A stretch of DNA of 64,000 bases, from positions 1,311,444 to 1,375,443 of the forward strand of contig NC_020812.1 of NCBI RefSeq assembly GCF_000348745.1, read 5' to 3'. The notes under the pieces were generated by a model. That model was not told the origin of the DNA and made no database searches. It saw only the letters and a list, made by a program, of their open reading frames with translations. How positions within the stretch are numbered: the first letter of the stretch is position 1; every line of letters begins with the position of its first letter. This DNA is from Micavibrio aeruginosavorus EPB. GTDB taxonomy: Bacteria > Pseudomonadota > Alphaproteobacteria > Micavibrionales > Micavibrionaceae. Positions 1 through 8,653 of the stretch are shown one piece after another. A program made the position numbers and the translations under genes.

Positions 1-676
1 TATACCGCCCACCGGCGATACACAGCAGCGCATCATGCGCCTCGTACATATCCTCGGTCGCGAAGTAGCAATCGTTTGTGGCCACCAGAGGGATGTTGTG
101 TTTATAAGCCAGATCGATCAATGCTTCTTCAATCTGGTTTTCTTCCGGCAAGTCGTGGCGTTGCAATTCGATGTAAAAACGCCCATCAAAAAGCTTGGCC
201 AGACGCTTCAACGCGTCTTCCGCAGGCTTCGCCTGATTGTGCAGAAGATATTGCCCAATCGGTCCCTTGGTCCCACCGCTCAGGCAAATCAAGCCGCCGG
301 AATGGCCGTCCAGATTTTCCCATGTGATGTGTGGTTCGTCGGTGGCGCTTTCAGCGGCCATAAATGACTGGCTGACTAGCCAGCTGATATTCTTGTACCC
401 TTCCGTATTCTGCACCAGCAGGACCAGATGATGGCCCTCTACGCCCAGACGCATCTGGCACCCGATAATGGGTTGCACGCCACCCTTGGCGGCTTCCAGC
501 GCGAATTCCATCGCCCCGAACAGGTTTCCCGTATCGGTAATGGCCGCCGCCGGCATGGATTTTTTCTGGCAGAGTTTGACGAGGTCCTTAACCTTGATCG
601 CCCCTTCCGCCAGGGAATAGGCGGAATGGGTGTGCAAATGGACAAAATTTGCGTGTGGTTTGGACATGGCCGCCAT
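1..676 (-). CDS. dnaE: DNA polymerase III alpha subunit, N-terminal part
   Basis: This is the 5' end of the replicative polymerase catalytic subunit; the gene runs off the left edge after about 225 codons. The reading frame on the minus strand is open throughout and begins with a typical DnaE PHP domain: FVHLHTHSAYSLAEGAIKV close to the N-terminus, then an AAAITDTGNLFGAMEF stretch. The HLHTHS histidines are the usual PHP metal ligands. Two in-frame ATGs are possible, at 676 (MAAMSKP) and 667 (MSKPHANF), and no ribosome site separates them clearly. It follows lolD on the same strand with a 61-base gap, the normal alphaproteobacterial order lolC-lolD-dnaE. The polymerase domain lies outside the window. 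Confidence 0.93.
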   Translation of the reverse strand, partial: MAAMSKPHANFVHLHTHSAYSLAEGAIKVKDLVKLCQKKSMPAAAITDTGNLFGAMEFALEAAKGGVQPIIGCQMRLGVEGHHLVLLVQNTEGYKNISWLVSQSFMAAESATDEPHITWENLDGHSGGLICLSGGTKGPIGQYLLHNQAKPAEDALKRLAKLFDGRFYIELQRHDLPEENQIEEALIDLAYKHNIPLVATNDCYFATEDMYEAHDALLCIAGGRY

Positions 677-737
677 TAAACCGAATTTATGGCGGATTTC
701 CAAGGGCGAAAGCGATGGAATACACGGGTTTTAGCCC

Positions 738-1418
738 TTAACGAACTGTGATTTTTCCGTCTTTCAGCTCCAGCACCCGGTCCATACGTTTGGCCAGGTC
801 CATATTGTGCGTGGCGATCAACGCCCCAATCCCGGCCGAACGGGTCAATTGGATCAGCATTTCAAACACATGGTCCGCCGTGTGCGGGTCCAAATTGCCC
901 GTGGGTTCATCGGCCAGCAGGATACGCGGTTTATTGGCAATCGCGCGGGCAATGGCCACGCGTTGCTGTTCCCCGCCGGACAGGCGGGCCGGACGGTGAT
1001 CCAACCGATGCGCCAGCCCCAGAGCGCCAAGCAATTTATCCGCCCGGGCCATGGCATCCGCGCGCGATTTCCCGGCAATCATCTGCGGGATCATCACGTT
1101 TTCACGCGCGCTGAACTCCGGTTGCAAATTGTGGAACTGGTACACAAAGCCGATTGAATCGCGGCGCAACGATGTGCGTGCGGAATCATTCAGGTCGCTG
1201 GCATCTTTATCGCCGACCATGATCGTGCCGCCCGTGGGCTTGTCCAGCAGACCAATCATTTGCAGCAAGGTCGACTTGCCCGCGCCCGATGGCCCCACCA
1301 AAGCGGCAATTTCGCCGCCGCGCAGTTGCAGATCGAGATCCTTGAGGATCGTCAGGCTTTGATCCGCCTGATGAAATGTTTTTTCGAGACCTTTAACGTC
1401 CAGCAGAATGTTACTCAT
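738..1418 (-). CDS. lolD: Lipoprotein-releasing system ATP-binding protein LolD
   Basis: ATPase of the LolCDE complex, which extracts outer-membrane lipoproteins from the inner membrane and hands them to LolA. The 226-residue protein has Walker A GPSGAGKST at residues 42-50, the ABC signature LSGGEQQR near 145 and Walker B RILLADEPT near 165, at the usual LolD length. The frame is open further upstream, but ATG at 1418 gives the normal N-terminus MSNILLDVKGL. This start overlaps the lolC stop by eight bases (ATGAGTAA), so translation is probably coupled. It is the fourth gene of the run proS-unknown-lolC-lolD-dnaE. Confidence 0.96.
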   Translation of the reverse strand: MSNILLDVKGLEKTFHQADQSLTILKDLDLQLRGGEIAALVGPSGAGKSTLLQMIGLLDKPTGGTIMVGDKDASDLNDSARTSLRRDSIGFVYQFHNLQPEFSARENVMIPQMIAGKSRADAMARADKLLGALGLAHRLDHRPARLSGGEQQRVAIARAIANKPRILLADEPTGNLDPHTADHVFEMLIQLTRSAGIGALIATHNMDLAKRMDRVLELKDGKITVR

Positions 1419-2652
1419 AACGCAGAGCCTCCACCGGATCGAGACGTGCGGCGCGCCATGCCGGATACAATGTCGCCAGAATGGACAGGGTAAAGGCCAT
1501 GGCAATCACGGCAATCACCTCGTTCCAGTCAATCACGGCGGGCAATTTCGACAGGAAATAGATTTCTTCGCTGAACAATTCCGTTCCGGTCAGGCCTTGC
1601 AAAAATTGGCGGATGGATTCGATATTCAGGGCAAAGGCAATTCCCAGTGCCGTTCCAACGAACGTCCCCACGACACCAATGCTGGCCCCGGTCAGGATGA
1701 AAATTTTCATCATACTGCGGCGCGTTGCCCCCATGGTGCGCATGATGGCGATATCCCGTCCCTTGTCCTTCACCAGCATGATCATGGATGAAATCACATT
1801 AAACGCGGCCACCAGAATGATCATGGTCAGGATCAGGAACATCACGTTCCGTTCCACCTGCAGCGCGTTCAGGAACGAACTGTTGTTATCGCGCCAGTCA
1901 TAAACCCCGGCGACGCCATCGGTGATCAGGGAAATATCCTTCTTGACCGTATTCAAATGCTGCGGGTTCTTGGTGACGATTTCCAACGACGATACGGCCT
2001 TGCCCATCTGGTAAAAGGCCTGCGCGGCATCCAGCGGTACGAAAATGAAATTCGAGTCATATTCGTACATGCCGACATCAAAAATCATCGCAACGGTAAA
2101 CGTCCGGCTGCTGGGCATACCGCCGAACGGTGTCACCTTGGCCTTGGGCGAAACCAGCGTAAACGTGCTGCCGATTTTCAAATTCAGCTTCTCGGACATC
2201 AGGCGGCCAATGGCGGCGCTGTATCCTGTAAAATCCGCCGGTTCGCCTTCGATGAAATGGTCGGACAAAACCGGCTTTTTCATCAGATCGTCACGGGTCA
2301 TGCCACGGACCATCACACCGGTGGAATACCCGTTGATGGTCATCAGGGCCTGGCTCTCAATGATGCCGGAAACCGAAGTCACCCCCGGCACATCCCCGAT
2401 CTGCAGCTTCATGATGCTGTAATCATCCAGCGGCGCGCTGAGGGAATAGACGTTGATATGGCCGTTCAGGCCCAGAATGCGGGTCACCAGTTCCTGCCGG
2501 AACCCGTTCATCACCGACATTACGATGATCAGCGTCGCAACGCCCAGCATGATGCCAGCAAACGAAAAACCGGCGATAACGGATACGAATCCTTCGGCTT
2601 TGCGCGCGCGCAAATATCGTCCGGCCACCATGCGTTCAAACGGAGAGAACAT
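1411..2652 (-). CDS. lolC: Lipoprotein-releasing system permease LolC/LolE
   Basis: Inner-membrane permease of the LolCDE lipoprotein sorting machine. The 413-residue protein has the family layout: one transmembrane helix near residues 22-48 in a GFSFAGIMLGVATLIIVMSV context, followed by NGFRQEL, then a large periplasmic domain, then three C-terminal membrane helices of the FtsX type (about 270-405) and the ending YPAWRAARLDPVEALRYE, characteristic of LolC/E. Alphaproteobacteria usually carry one permease acting as a homodimer, and only one is seen here beside LolD. The start is ATG at 2652; the lolD start is embedded in its stop region. Confidence 0.95.
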   Translation of the reverse strand: MFSPFERMVAGRYLRARKAEGFVSVIAGFSFAGIMLGVATLIIVMSVMNGFRQELVTRILGLNGHINVYSLSAPLDDYSIMKLQIGDVPGVTSVSGIIESQALMTINGYSTGVMVRGMTRDDLMKKPVLSDHFIEGEPADFTGYSAAIGRLMSEKLNLKIGSTFTLVSPKAKVTPFGGMPSSRTFTVAMIFDVGMYEYDSNFIFVPLDAAQAFYQMGKAVSSLEIVTKNPQHLNTVKKDISLITDGVAGVYDWRDNNSSFLNALQVERNVMFLILTMIILVAAFNVISSMIMLVKDKGRDIAIMRTMGATRRSMMKIFILTGASIGVVGTFVGTALGIAFALNIESIRQFLQGLTGTELFSEEIYFLSKLPAVIDWNEVIAVIAMAFTLSILATLYPAWRAARLDPVEALRYE

Positions 2653-2679
2653 CGACTTCTTTACAACACCCGTACAAGG

Positions 2680-3282
2680 TTAAAAATCATTACGGGGCAT
2701 ATGCGCCCGCCAGTCCAGATCCGTCACGATATTCATGTGACGGTTTTGCATCAACGTAACACGGCCAATATGCCCCTGATCCAAACGGGGATGATTGGTG
2801 TCACCCCAAAACGCGGACCAGGCCTTGGCCTGTTCAATCTTCTTCGGCAACATGCGGTGCCCCATTAACGGATCATGGCGCGCGTTTTTCAACGCATCAT
2901 CCATGGCGATAATGTTAAACAGCTTTGCCAGTTGCCGCGACTCAGCCTCCGCATTCGAACGAGCGCCCTCACGCGGCACAATGCCATGCTGGGCCATTTC
3001 CACCTGCAATGCGTGCCAATCAGTCAGAAAGGCCTGCATATACGGGCTGAAACCCGTTTTCACGTCTCCGGGTACACCGCCCATGTAAAGCCAGGCCAGG
3101 CTGGCTTTAATTTCGGCGTATCCGTCACCTTCGTGGAAGAATTCGGACAATGCGTTCATCACATCGTCCAAACGTTCCAACGATTGCGGATTGGTATAAA
3201 TATGCCGCCCGACAATTTTTTCAAACGCGGCAACATCCTGGTTCCAATCCATATCCAGGAGCCATTTTTTATTCTGTCCCAT
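2680..3282 (-). CDS. Protein of unknown function upstream of lolC
   Basis: A 200-residue soluble protein that I do not recognise. It has no signal peptide or membrane segment and looks mostly helical, rich in Met, His and Trp. It contains MGGVPGDVKTGFSPYMQAFL in the middle, which may be a short conserved stretch, and ends in MPRNDF. It lies between proS (72 bases upstream) and lolC (27 bases downstream) on the same strand, so it is probably co-transcribed with the Lol genes. Codon use resembles its neighbours. The operon position alone does not establish a role in lipoprotein sorting or tRNA charging. Confidence 0.75.
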   Translation of the reverse strand: MGQNKKWLLDMDWNQDVAAFEKIVGRHIYTNPQSLERLDDVMNALSEFFHEGDGYAEIKASLAWLYMGGVPGDVKTGFSPYMQAFLTDWHALQVEMAQHGIVPREGARSNAEAESRQLAKLFNIIAMDDALKNARHDPLMGHRMLPKKIEQAKAWSAFWGDTNHPRLDQGHIGRVTLMQNRHMNIVTDLDWRAHMPRNDF

Positions 3283-3354
3283 GTCCCGTTCCCTGTTTTT
3301 ATTTTTTTGTTTTTAAAGCCAGGGCGCTTTGAATTTTTAGAGATCAAAGCATCC

Positions 3355-4842
3355 CTAGTAGGATTTGCCGATCAGGACGGTTTTCCCTTCATCAGCAAAT
3401 GGCAGGCATCGCGTAGTCAGCGACAAATCTTTCTTCAGGTCAGCCAGCCCGGCGTCATTGATAATCGACGACGGCGCACGCACGAAACCAAGGCCACCCC
3501 CTTCATAGAAGGAGCGGATATCGCCCAATGTTTGCACATCGGTAATATTGTCATTGGTGAATTTGCGGGCGCGGGCCAGCATATCGGCCTGCATCGTATC
3601 CAGAACGGATTGCAGCGTGCCGAAGAACTCTTCGACCTTCACCGTTTTCTTGGAATCCTTGCCCAGATCACGGCGAATGAAGGTCAATGTGCCCTCCTCC
3701 GCTTCGCGCTGGCCGATTTCGACACGGATTGGCACACCGCGTTTAATGCTGCCCCACATTTTATCGGGGGTGCGGGCATCGGAATTGTCGAAATGCACAC
3801 GGAAACCGGCACGGCGCAGACCGTCGGTGATTTCCTTGCATCGTTCCATCACCATGGCGGCCCCGGCATCGTCGCGGACGATCGGGATAATGGTGACCTG
3901 GTGTGGCGCGATTTTCGGCGGCATGATCATGCCGTCATCATCACCATGCGTCATGATCAACCCACCGATGGAACGCGTGGAAAGACCCCATGACGTTGTG
4001 TAGGCATGGTGTTGTTGACCATCGCGGCCCTGGAATTGAATATTGCATGATTTGGCAAAATTCTGCCCCAGATCGTGCGACGTGCAGGCCTGCAACGCTT
4101 TACCATCCTGCATCATGGCTTCGATGGTGAAGGTGCGTACCGCGCCGGGGAAGCGTTCATCGGCGGTTTTTTCACCCATGATGCCCGGCATGGCCAGCCA
4201 GTTTTCATACAGTTCGTTATAAACGCGCAGCATCTTCATCGCATCGTCGTGCGCTTCCTCTGCCGTTTCAAAGGCGTTATGGCCTTCCTGCCACAGAAAT
4301 TCGGATGTGCGCAGGAACAAACGCGTGCGCATTTCCCACCGCATGACGTTGCACCATTGGTTCAGCAGCAACGGCAGATCACGGTAAGACTGCACCCACC
4401 GCGACATCGCATCACCGATGATGGTTTCCGATGTCGGGCGAATAACGAACGGTTCTTCCAGTTCGGCGGACGGTGCCGGGATCAATTTCCCATCCGGGCC
4501 CGCTTCCAGACGGTGGTGCGTGACCACCGCGCATTCCTTGGCAAACCCTTCAACGTGTTCGGCTTCGCGGCTGATGAAGCTCAAAGGGATCAGCAACGGG
4601 AAGTAAGCGTTCTGCACACCTTCGGCCTTGATCATATCATCCAGCGCGCGCTGGATATTTTCCCACAGCGCAAAGCCGTAGGGTTTTATGATCATAGACC
4701 CGCGCACAGGCGAATTTTCCGCCATATCAGTCGCCTTGACGATCGCCTGATACCATTGCGGGAAATCTTCGGCCCGCGTGGGTGTAATGGCAGTTTTAAC
4801 CTTCTGGCCCGAAGCAGATTGCTTCGCCTGAGCACCGGACAT
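3355..4842 (-). CDS. proS: Prolyl-tRNA synthetase, archaeal/eukaryal type
   Basis: Charges tRNA-Pro with proline. The 495-residue protein is of the type lacking the bacterial editing insert: it begins with DFPQWYQAIVKATDMAENSPVRG, has motif 2 RWEMRTRLFLRTSEFLWQEG with the preceding RPTSE, and ends in a C-terminal extension finishing with Tyr (GKSY). That C-terminal Tyr and layout belong to the archaeal/eukaryal class (ProS type 3), not the short class normal for alphaproteobacteria. In that class the C-terminal domain often binds zinc through four cysteines; here only one Cys (RCLPF) is left. A good Shine-Dalgarno (GGAAGGA) precedes ATG at 4842. The position next to lolC-lolD-dnaE is where alphaproteobacteria normally keep proS, so it may be a replacement in place. 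Confidence 0.95.
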   Translation of the reverse strand: MSGAQAKQSASGQKVKTAITPTRAEDFPQWYQAIVKATDMAENSPVRGSMIIKPYGFALWENIQRALDDMIKAEGVQNAYFPLLIPLSFISREAEHVEGFAKECAVVTHHRLEAGPDGKLIPAPSAELEEPFVIRPTSETIIGDAMSRWVQSYRDLPLLLNQWCNVMRWEMRTRLFLRTSEFLWQEGHNAFETAEEAHDDAMKMLRVYNELYENWLAMPGIMGEKTADERFPGAVRTFTIEAMMQDGKALQACTSHDLGQNFAKSCNIQFQGRDGQQHHAYTTSWGLSTRSIGGLIMTHGDDDGMIMPPKIAPHQVTIIPIVRDDAGAAMVMERCKEITDGLRRAGFRVHFDNSDARTPDKMWGSIKRGVPIRVEIGQREAEEGTLTFIRRDLGKDSKKTVKVEEFFGTLQSVLDTMQADMLARARKFTNDNITDVQTLGDIRSFYEGGGLGFVRAPSSIINDAGLADLKKDLSLTTRCLPFADEGKTVLIGKSY

Positions 4843-4903
4843 GGGCGTCCTTCCTTCTTCTTACTATCAAATGTCTAATATTCGCCCGAAACGGGCGGGT
4901 TGA

Positions 4904-5854
4904 TTACAACCCGCCTGCGTTCGGTAATGTGTCACCTTCCGGACCACGCGGAGCCGGTGCCGGAGCGGGCGCCGGGGCTGGTGCAGGCGCAGGCATCGCC
5001 GCAGGTGGCGGAGCCATCTCTGCCTCTGGTGCAAGGATGGTGATATTTCCCTGCTCTGCCGGCGGTGCAGACAACGTTTCCGGGGCCTGCATTGCAGGGG
5101 CCAACGGCGCATCCGGAGCCGGAATGGTTTCAGCAGGAACAGGCAAGCTGCCTTCCGGCAACGGAGAAGCCGGCGGCGCGGACGGAACCTGTGCCGGGTC
5201 CATCATCTCACCGCTCATCTCATCACTGGTCACTGGAGCAGATTCAGGGGCCGGCACATCTTCAAAAGCCGGAGCCGTTTCCGTCGCCGGAGCAGGCGTT
5301 GATTCAACCACCGGGGCCGCTTGTTCTTCTACAACGGGGGTCGTTTCCTGAACAATCGGGGCCGGCTCTTCAACAACAGGCTCGGCAGTAACCGGCTCGG
5401 ATTCAACAACCGGCGCCGCAACCTTCTTCACTTTTTTCTTCGGCGGCGCTTGTTCAACAACGGGCTTTTCACGGCACAGCGTGTTGGTCTGGGTCGTGAT
5501 ATCCATGCCGTTATACATCACGCGGCCATCGCGATAGATTTCAACCAATCCCGCATCGGCCTTCAACTCGGTACCGGCGGGCAGCATTTTTGACAAACGC
5601 TGTTCCAGATTGATCGACATCGGAACGCGGATCACCTCACCCATGCCCGGCATTTGCGGGGACAGGTCGGCAGGCGCAACAGATTTGCCATGGGCATCGA
5701 CACCCGGTTTGTAATCTGCGGAACCATCGCCAACAAAACCGGCACGCGTACCGCAAACAATGCTGTCGTACGCGTTTGCGTTCGTAGCAAAAAATCCGAT
5801 TGAACCCGCAACAATTGCGGCGGAAATCATCAATTTAAAAGTCATCGTTTTCAT
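4904..5854 (-). CDS. Secreted Pro/Glu/Ala/Val-rich protein
   Basis: A 316-residue exported protein of unknown function. Residues 1-28 form a signal peptide ending ATNANA. Residues 30-135 look like a small folded domain with three cysteines. After a basic PKKKVKKVA segment, about 180 residues form a low-complexity region of EPV/EEPAP/VVEE repeats ending in a PAPAPAPAPAP tract and GPEGDTLPNAGGL. Such a region probably spans the periplasm or wall, as in TonB-like linkers, but no TonB domain is seen. The end of the gene overlaps a hairpin (GGCGGGTT at 4894-4901 with AACCCGCC at 4908-4915). It lies between DUF1467 and proS on the same strand. Confidence 0.8.
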   Translation of the reverse strand: MKTMTFKLMISAAIVAGSIGFFATNANAYDSIVCGTRAGFVGDGSADYKPGVDAHGKSVAPADLSPQMPGMGEVIRVPMSINLEQRLSKMLPAGTELKADAGLVEIYRDGRVMYNGMDITTQTNTLCREKPVVEQAPPKKKVKKVAAPVVESEPVTAEPVVEEPAPIVQETTPVVEEQAAPVVESTPAPATETAPAFEDVPAPESAPVTSDEMSGEMMDPAQVPSAPPASPLPEGSLPVPAETIPAPDAPLAPAMQAPETLSAPPAEQGNITILAPEAEMAPPPAAMPAPAPAPAPAPAPAPRGPEGDTLPNAGGL

Positions 5855-5869
5855 GGTGCCGGGCTCCCC

Positions 5870-6121
5870 TTACTGCATCTGGCTGGCGATATATCGATAA
5901 TCTATTATCCCACTGTCAATCAACACATAAACGCAAATCCAGAGGAAGGCGGCTATGACCGTTGTGACAACGCATTTAATTCCCATATTGGCCGCAATCG
6001 GGGCGCTGGAGGCCATGCCCGGTTCCGGCCTGCGCGGCGGCTGGACTTTCCATGGCAAAACCACGAACAAAGTCACCCACCAAATCAGAAGATACACAAC
6101 GATTCCGGTAAACCAGGTCAT
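5870..6121 (-). CDS. DUF1467 small membrane protein
   Basis: An 83-residue inner-membrane protein with two hydrophobic helices (about 4-22 and 47-70). The N-terminal pattern WFTGIVVYLLIWWVTLFVVLPW followed by a Pro/Arg-rich loop is the hallmark of DUF1467, a family found almost only in alphaproteobacteria and usually encoded beside rnj and proS, exactly as here. Function is unknown. It starts 44 bases after the rnj stop and ends 15 bases before the next gene, so it is very likely co-transcribed. Confidence 0.9.
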   Translation of the reverse strand: MTWFTGIVVYLLIWWVTLFVVLPWKVQPPRRPEPGMASSAPIAANMGIKCVVTTVIAAFLWICVYVLIDSGIIDYRYIASQMQ

Positions 6122-6165
6122 TGCAACCTCAATTCCATAATTTTGAAATGTTTAATCCGGATGGA

Positions 6166-7875
6166 TCAAACACGAACAACGTGCACGGATGTTTTGGGCT
6201 TTAACCCCAGAATATCACTGATAAAACGGCGTGCAACGACCCGAACTTCTTCGGCGATGCTATCATCCGTCCTTTTTGCATCAATGTCCAGATCGACGAA
6301 CAAATCCTCAATCTCGTCAACCAGGTCATGCTCCAGCTTCTTTTCCTCGGGGCTGTCATGGTCGATCAGGCCCATGGTCGACACCCGCGGATCGGAGATC
6401 AGATCACCCCGATCGTCAACAACCAGCGTCACATGCACCGTACCGGTAAATTGCAGTTTCCGGCGCGTGGCAATCGCCTGGTGGTCCGCCGGGATCAGGC
6501 GGGATGGTTCAACCGCCAGCGTGCCCGTGCGAACGTGATCGACAACCTCGGCCCCCTTTGGGTCCAGACGGATGACAGATCCGTTATTCGGCACAATCGC
6601 ACTGGACACCTGTACGCCCAGAGCCAGCCGTGCCTGCGCCGCCAATTGCACGCGTTCACCGTGAACCGGAATGACGATCTTCGGGCGGACCCAACGATAC
6701 ATCTCCAAAATATCTTCGCGGTACGGGTGGCCGGAGACGTGGATCAGATGGTTCGTATCCATCGGGGTCACGATATGCACGCCTGTCGCGCTCAGGTTAT
6801 TTTTGACGACGTTGATTTCTTCCTCGTTCCCCGGAATCGGGCGGGCAGAGAAAATCACCGTGTCGCCGCGATTAAAACGGATAAACGGGTGCTCGGCACG
6901 CGCAATGCGGGCCAGCATCGCACGGGCTTCGCCCTGCGATCCCGTCACGATCATCACCAGATTTTCGTCCGGGACGGAATCAATCTCATCCTCTTCCAAA
7001 AACGGGCGCACATCGTTCAGGTAACCACATTCGCGCGCCGCGCTGGTCATTCGGTGCAAGGACCGCCCCAACAGCGCGACAGACCGGCCATTGGCTTCTG
7101 CCGCTTTGCAGATGGAATGAACGCGGCCAATGTTGGATGCGAAAATCGTGATGGCAATACGCCCCTTCACTTCACCGAACAACGCGCTCAGGCCGCGCTG
7201 AACCTCCATTTCCGACAATGTATTGCCCGGAACTTCGGCGTTCGTGGAATCGCCGATATAGGCCAGAACCCCTTCATCGCCCAAACGTTTGAACGCGGCG
7301 GCATCGGTGTTGTCACCAATGACCGGTTCTGGATCGAGGTTCCAGTCACCACTATGCACGATATGGCCATGCGGCGATTTGATTGCAACGGCCACGGCCT
7401 GTGGGATGGAGTGCGCGACGTGGATAAATTCCATTTCAAACGGCGCAAGGTTCAGCATCTGCCCCGGCGACACCACATGAATTTTGGCATTGCTGCTGCC
7501 CGGCAGGTCGTTGAATTTCTGGCGCAGGACGCTGGCCGTAAACGCCGTGCAATAAATCGGGCACCGCAAACGCGACCACAGATGCGCGACGGCACCCACA
7601 TGGTCTTCGTGCGCGTGCGTCACAATCAAGCCGACCAGATCATCGGCGCGCTCCGCAATAAATTCCGGATCGGGTAAAAGCAGATCAATGCCCGGGAAAC
7701 GGTGCCCGGCAAAACCGATACCACAATCAATGGCCAGCCATTTGCCCTGATACCCGTATACGTTCAGGTTGACACCAAATTGCTCACTCCCCCCCAGCGG
7801 GATGAAGTGAACGAAATTCGGATCGATGGAAAAATCTGCGACGCTGCGCGTCTTTTTATTGTTCTTTTTTGTCAT
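6166..7875 (-). CDS. rnj: Ribonuclease J
   Basis: Metallo-beta-lactamase/beta-CASP ribonuclease with endo- and 5'-3' exonuclease activity in RNA maturation and decay. The 569-residue protein has the metal-binding motif HAHEDH at residues 87-92, the later HSGDWNLDPEP, a beta-CASP region with VTGSQGE, and IPVHGE in the C-terminal half of the catalytic core. The length fits alphaproteobacterial RNase J (about 555 residues). It follows birA by 40 bases and precedes DUF1467, a standard order in the class. The type III pantothenate kinase gene (coaX) often found between birA and rnj is absent. Confidence 0.96.
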   Translation of the reverse strand: MTKKNNKKTRSVADFSIDPNFVHFIPLGGSEQFGVNLNVYGYQGKWLAIDCGIGFAGHRFPGIDLLLPDPEFIAERADDLVGLIVTHAHEDHVGAVAHLWSRLRCPIYCTAFTASVLRQKFNDLPGSSNAKIHVVSPGQMLNLAPFEMEFIHVAHSIPQAVAVAIKSPHGHIVHSGDWNLDPEPVIGDNTDAAAFKRLGDEGVLAYIGDSTNAEVPGNTLSEMEVQRGLSALFGEVKGRIAITIFASNIGRVHSICKAAEANGRSVALLGRSLHRMTSAARECGYLNDVRPFLEEDEIDSVPDENLVMIVTGSQGEARAMLARIARAEHPFIRFNRGDTVIFSARPIPGNEEEINVVKNNLSATGVHIVTPMDTNHLIHVSGHPYREDILEMYRWVRPKIVIPVHGERVQLAAQARLALGVQVSSAIVPNNGSVIRLDPKGAEVVDHVRTGTLAVEPSRLIPADHQAIATRRKLQFTGTVHVTLVVDDRGDLISDPRVSTMGLIDHDSPEEKKLEHDLVDEIEDLFVDLDIDAKRTDDSIAEEVRVVARRFISDILGLKPKTSVHVVRV

Positions 7876-7915
7876 GGGGCGATTGTGCAGGTATTTGGCG
7901 GATTATCAATGTTTT

Positions 7916-8650
7916 TTAAGCGTTGTTTGGAAAATAGACCTCGCCCGCATGAACCGTTTGCACGGTTCCATCCGGGGTTTGGAGCAACAGGGCCCCGGTA
8001 TCATCAATACCAAGGAATATGCCGGAGAGATCCCCGCCGTGCAGGCGCGCCGTAATCGGCGTGTTTAAACCGTGGGCCCGTGCCATCCACGTCTCTTTAA
8101 CCCACGAAAACCCGTCGGTTTTCCAGCGTGTATAAAGGCGGCCCAGATGGTGCAGAACCCGGTCACGCACGGTGATGACATCCAGTTCATGCCCCGCCAA
8201 TTGGGCCAGACCGATCCGATCCGCCGGGGCAGCGTTCACATTGATCCCCGTGCCGATAATCAGCGCATCAACGGTGCCCGTCGGGCCCAGATCGCTTTCC
8301 AGCAGGATGCCGGCACATTTCACACCATCGACCAGAACATCATTCGGCCATTTCAGGGTCAGGCCATCACCCTGCCCGGTCAATTCATCCGCCGCATCGG
8401 CCACGGCCAGCGCAACGACAAAGGCCATTTGCCCGGCCAGCGCAGGGGCGCAAGCCGGTTTCAACAAAATCGACATGTACAGATTGCCAACGGGTGATAC
8501 CCATTGATTGCCCCGGCGTCCGCGGCCCGCGGTTTGCACCTCCGCCTGAACCACCAGCCCTTCGGATGCACCGACGGATAATTCCGCCCGCACAACATCC
8601 TGGGTTGATGGCAGACTGTCATAAACACGACAGTCCCAACGGATGGTCAT
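7916..8650 (-). CDS. birA: Biotin-[acetyl-CoA-carboxylase] ligase
   Basis: Attaches biotin to the carrier protein of acetyl-CoA carboxylase through biotinyl-AMP. The 244-residue protein has GRGRRGNQW at residues 42-50, the biotin/ATP loop, then KWPNDVLVDGVKCAGILLE, which is the family core, and a short SH3-like C-terminal domain. There is no N-terminal DNA-binding helix-turn-helix, so unlike E. coli BirA it should be enzyme only. It begins three bases after the nuoN stop, which places it at the end of the nuoJKLMN transcript as in many alphaproteobacteria. Confidence 0.94.
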   Translation of the reverse strand: MTIRWDCRVYDSLPSTQDVVRAELSVGASEGLVVQAEVQTAGRGRRGNQWVSPVGNLYMSILLKPACAPALAGQMAFVVALAVADAADELTGQGDGLTLKWPNDVLVDGVKCAGILLESDLGPTGTVDALIIGTGINVNAAPADRIGLAQLAGHELDVITVRDRVLHHLGRLYTRWKTDGFSWVKETWMARAHGLNTPITARLHGGDLSGIFLGIDDTGALLLQTPDGTVQTVHAGEVYFPNNA

Positions 8651-8653
8651 GGC

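Noticed and set aside
4929-5351. Glycine/alanine-rich plus-strand frame
   Set aside because: It is the antisense of the Pro/Ala repeats of the secreted protein at 4904-5854.
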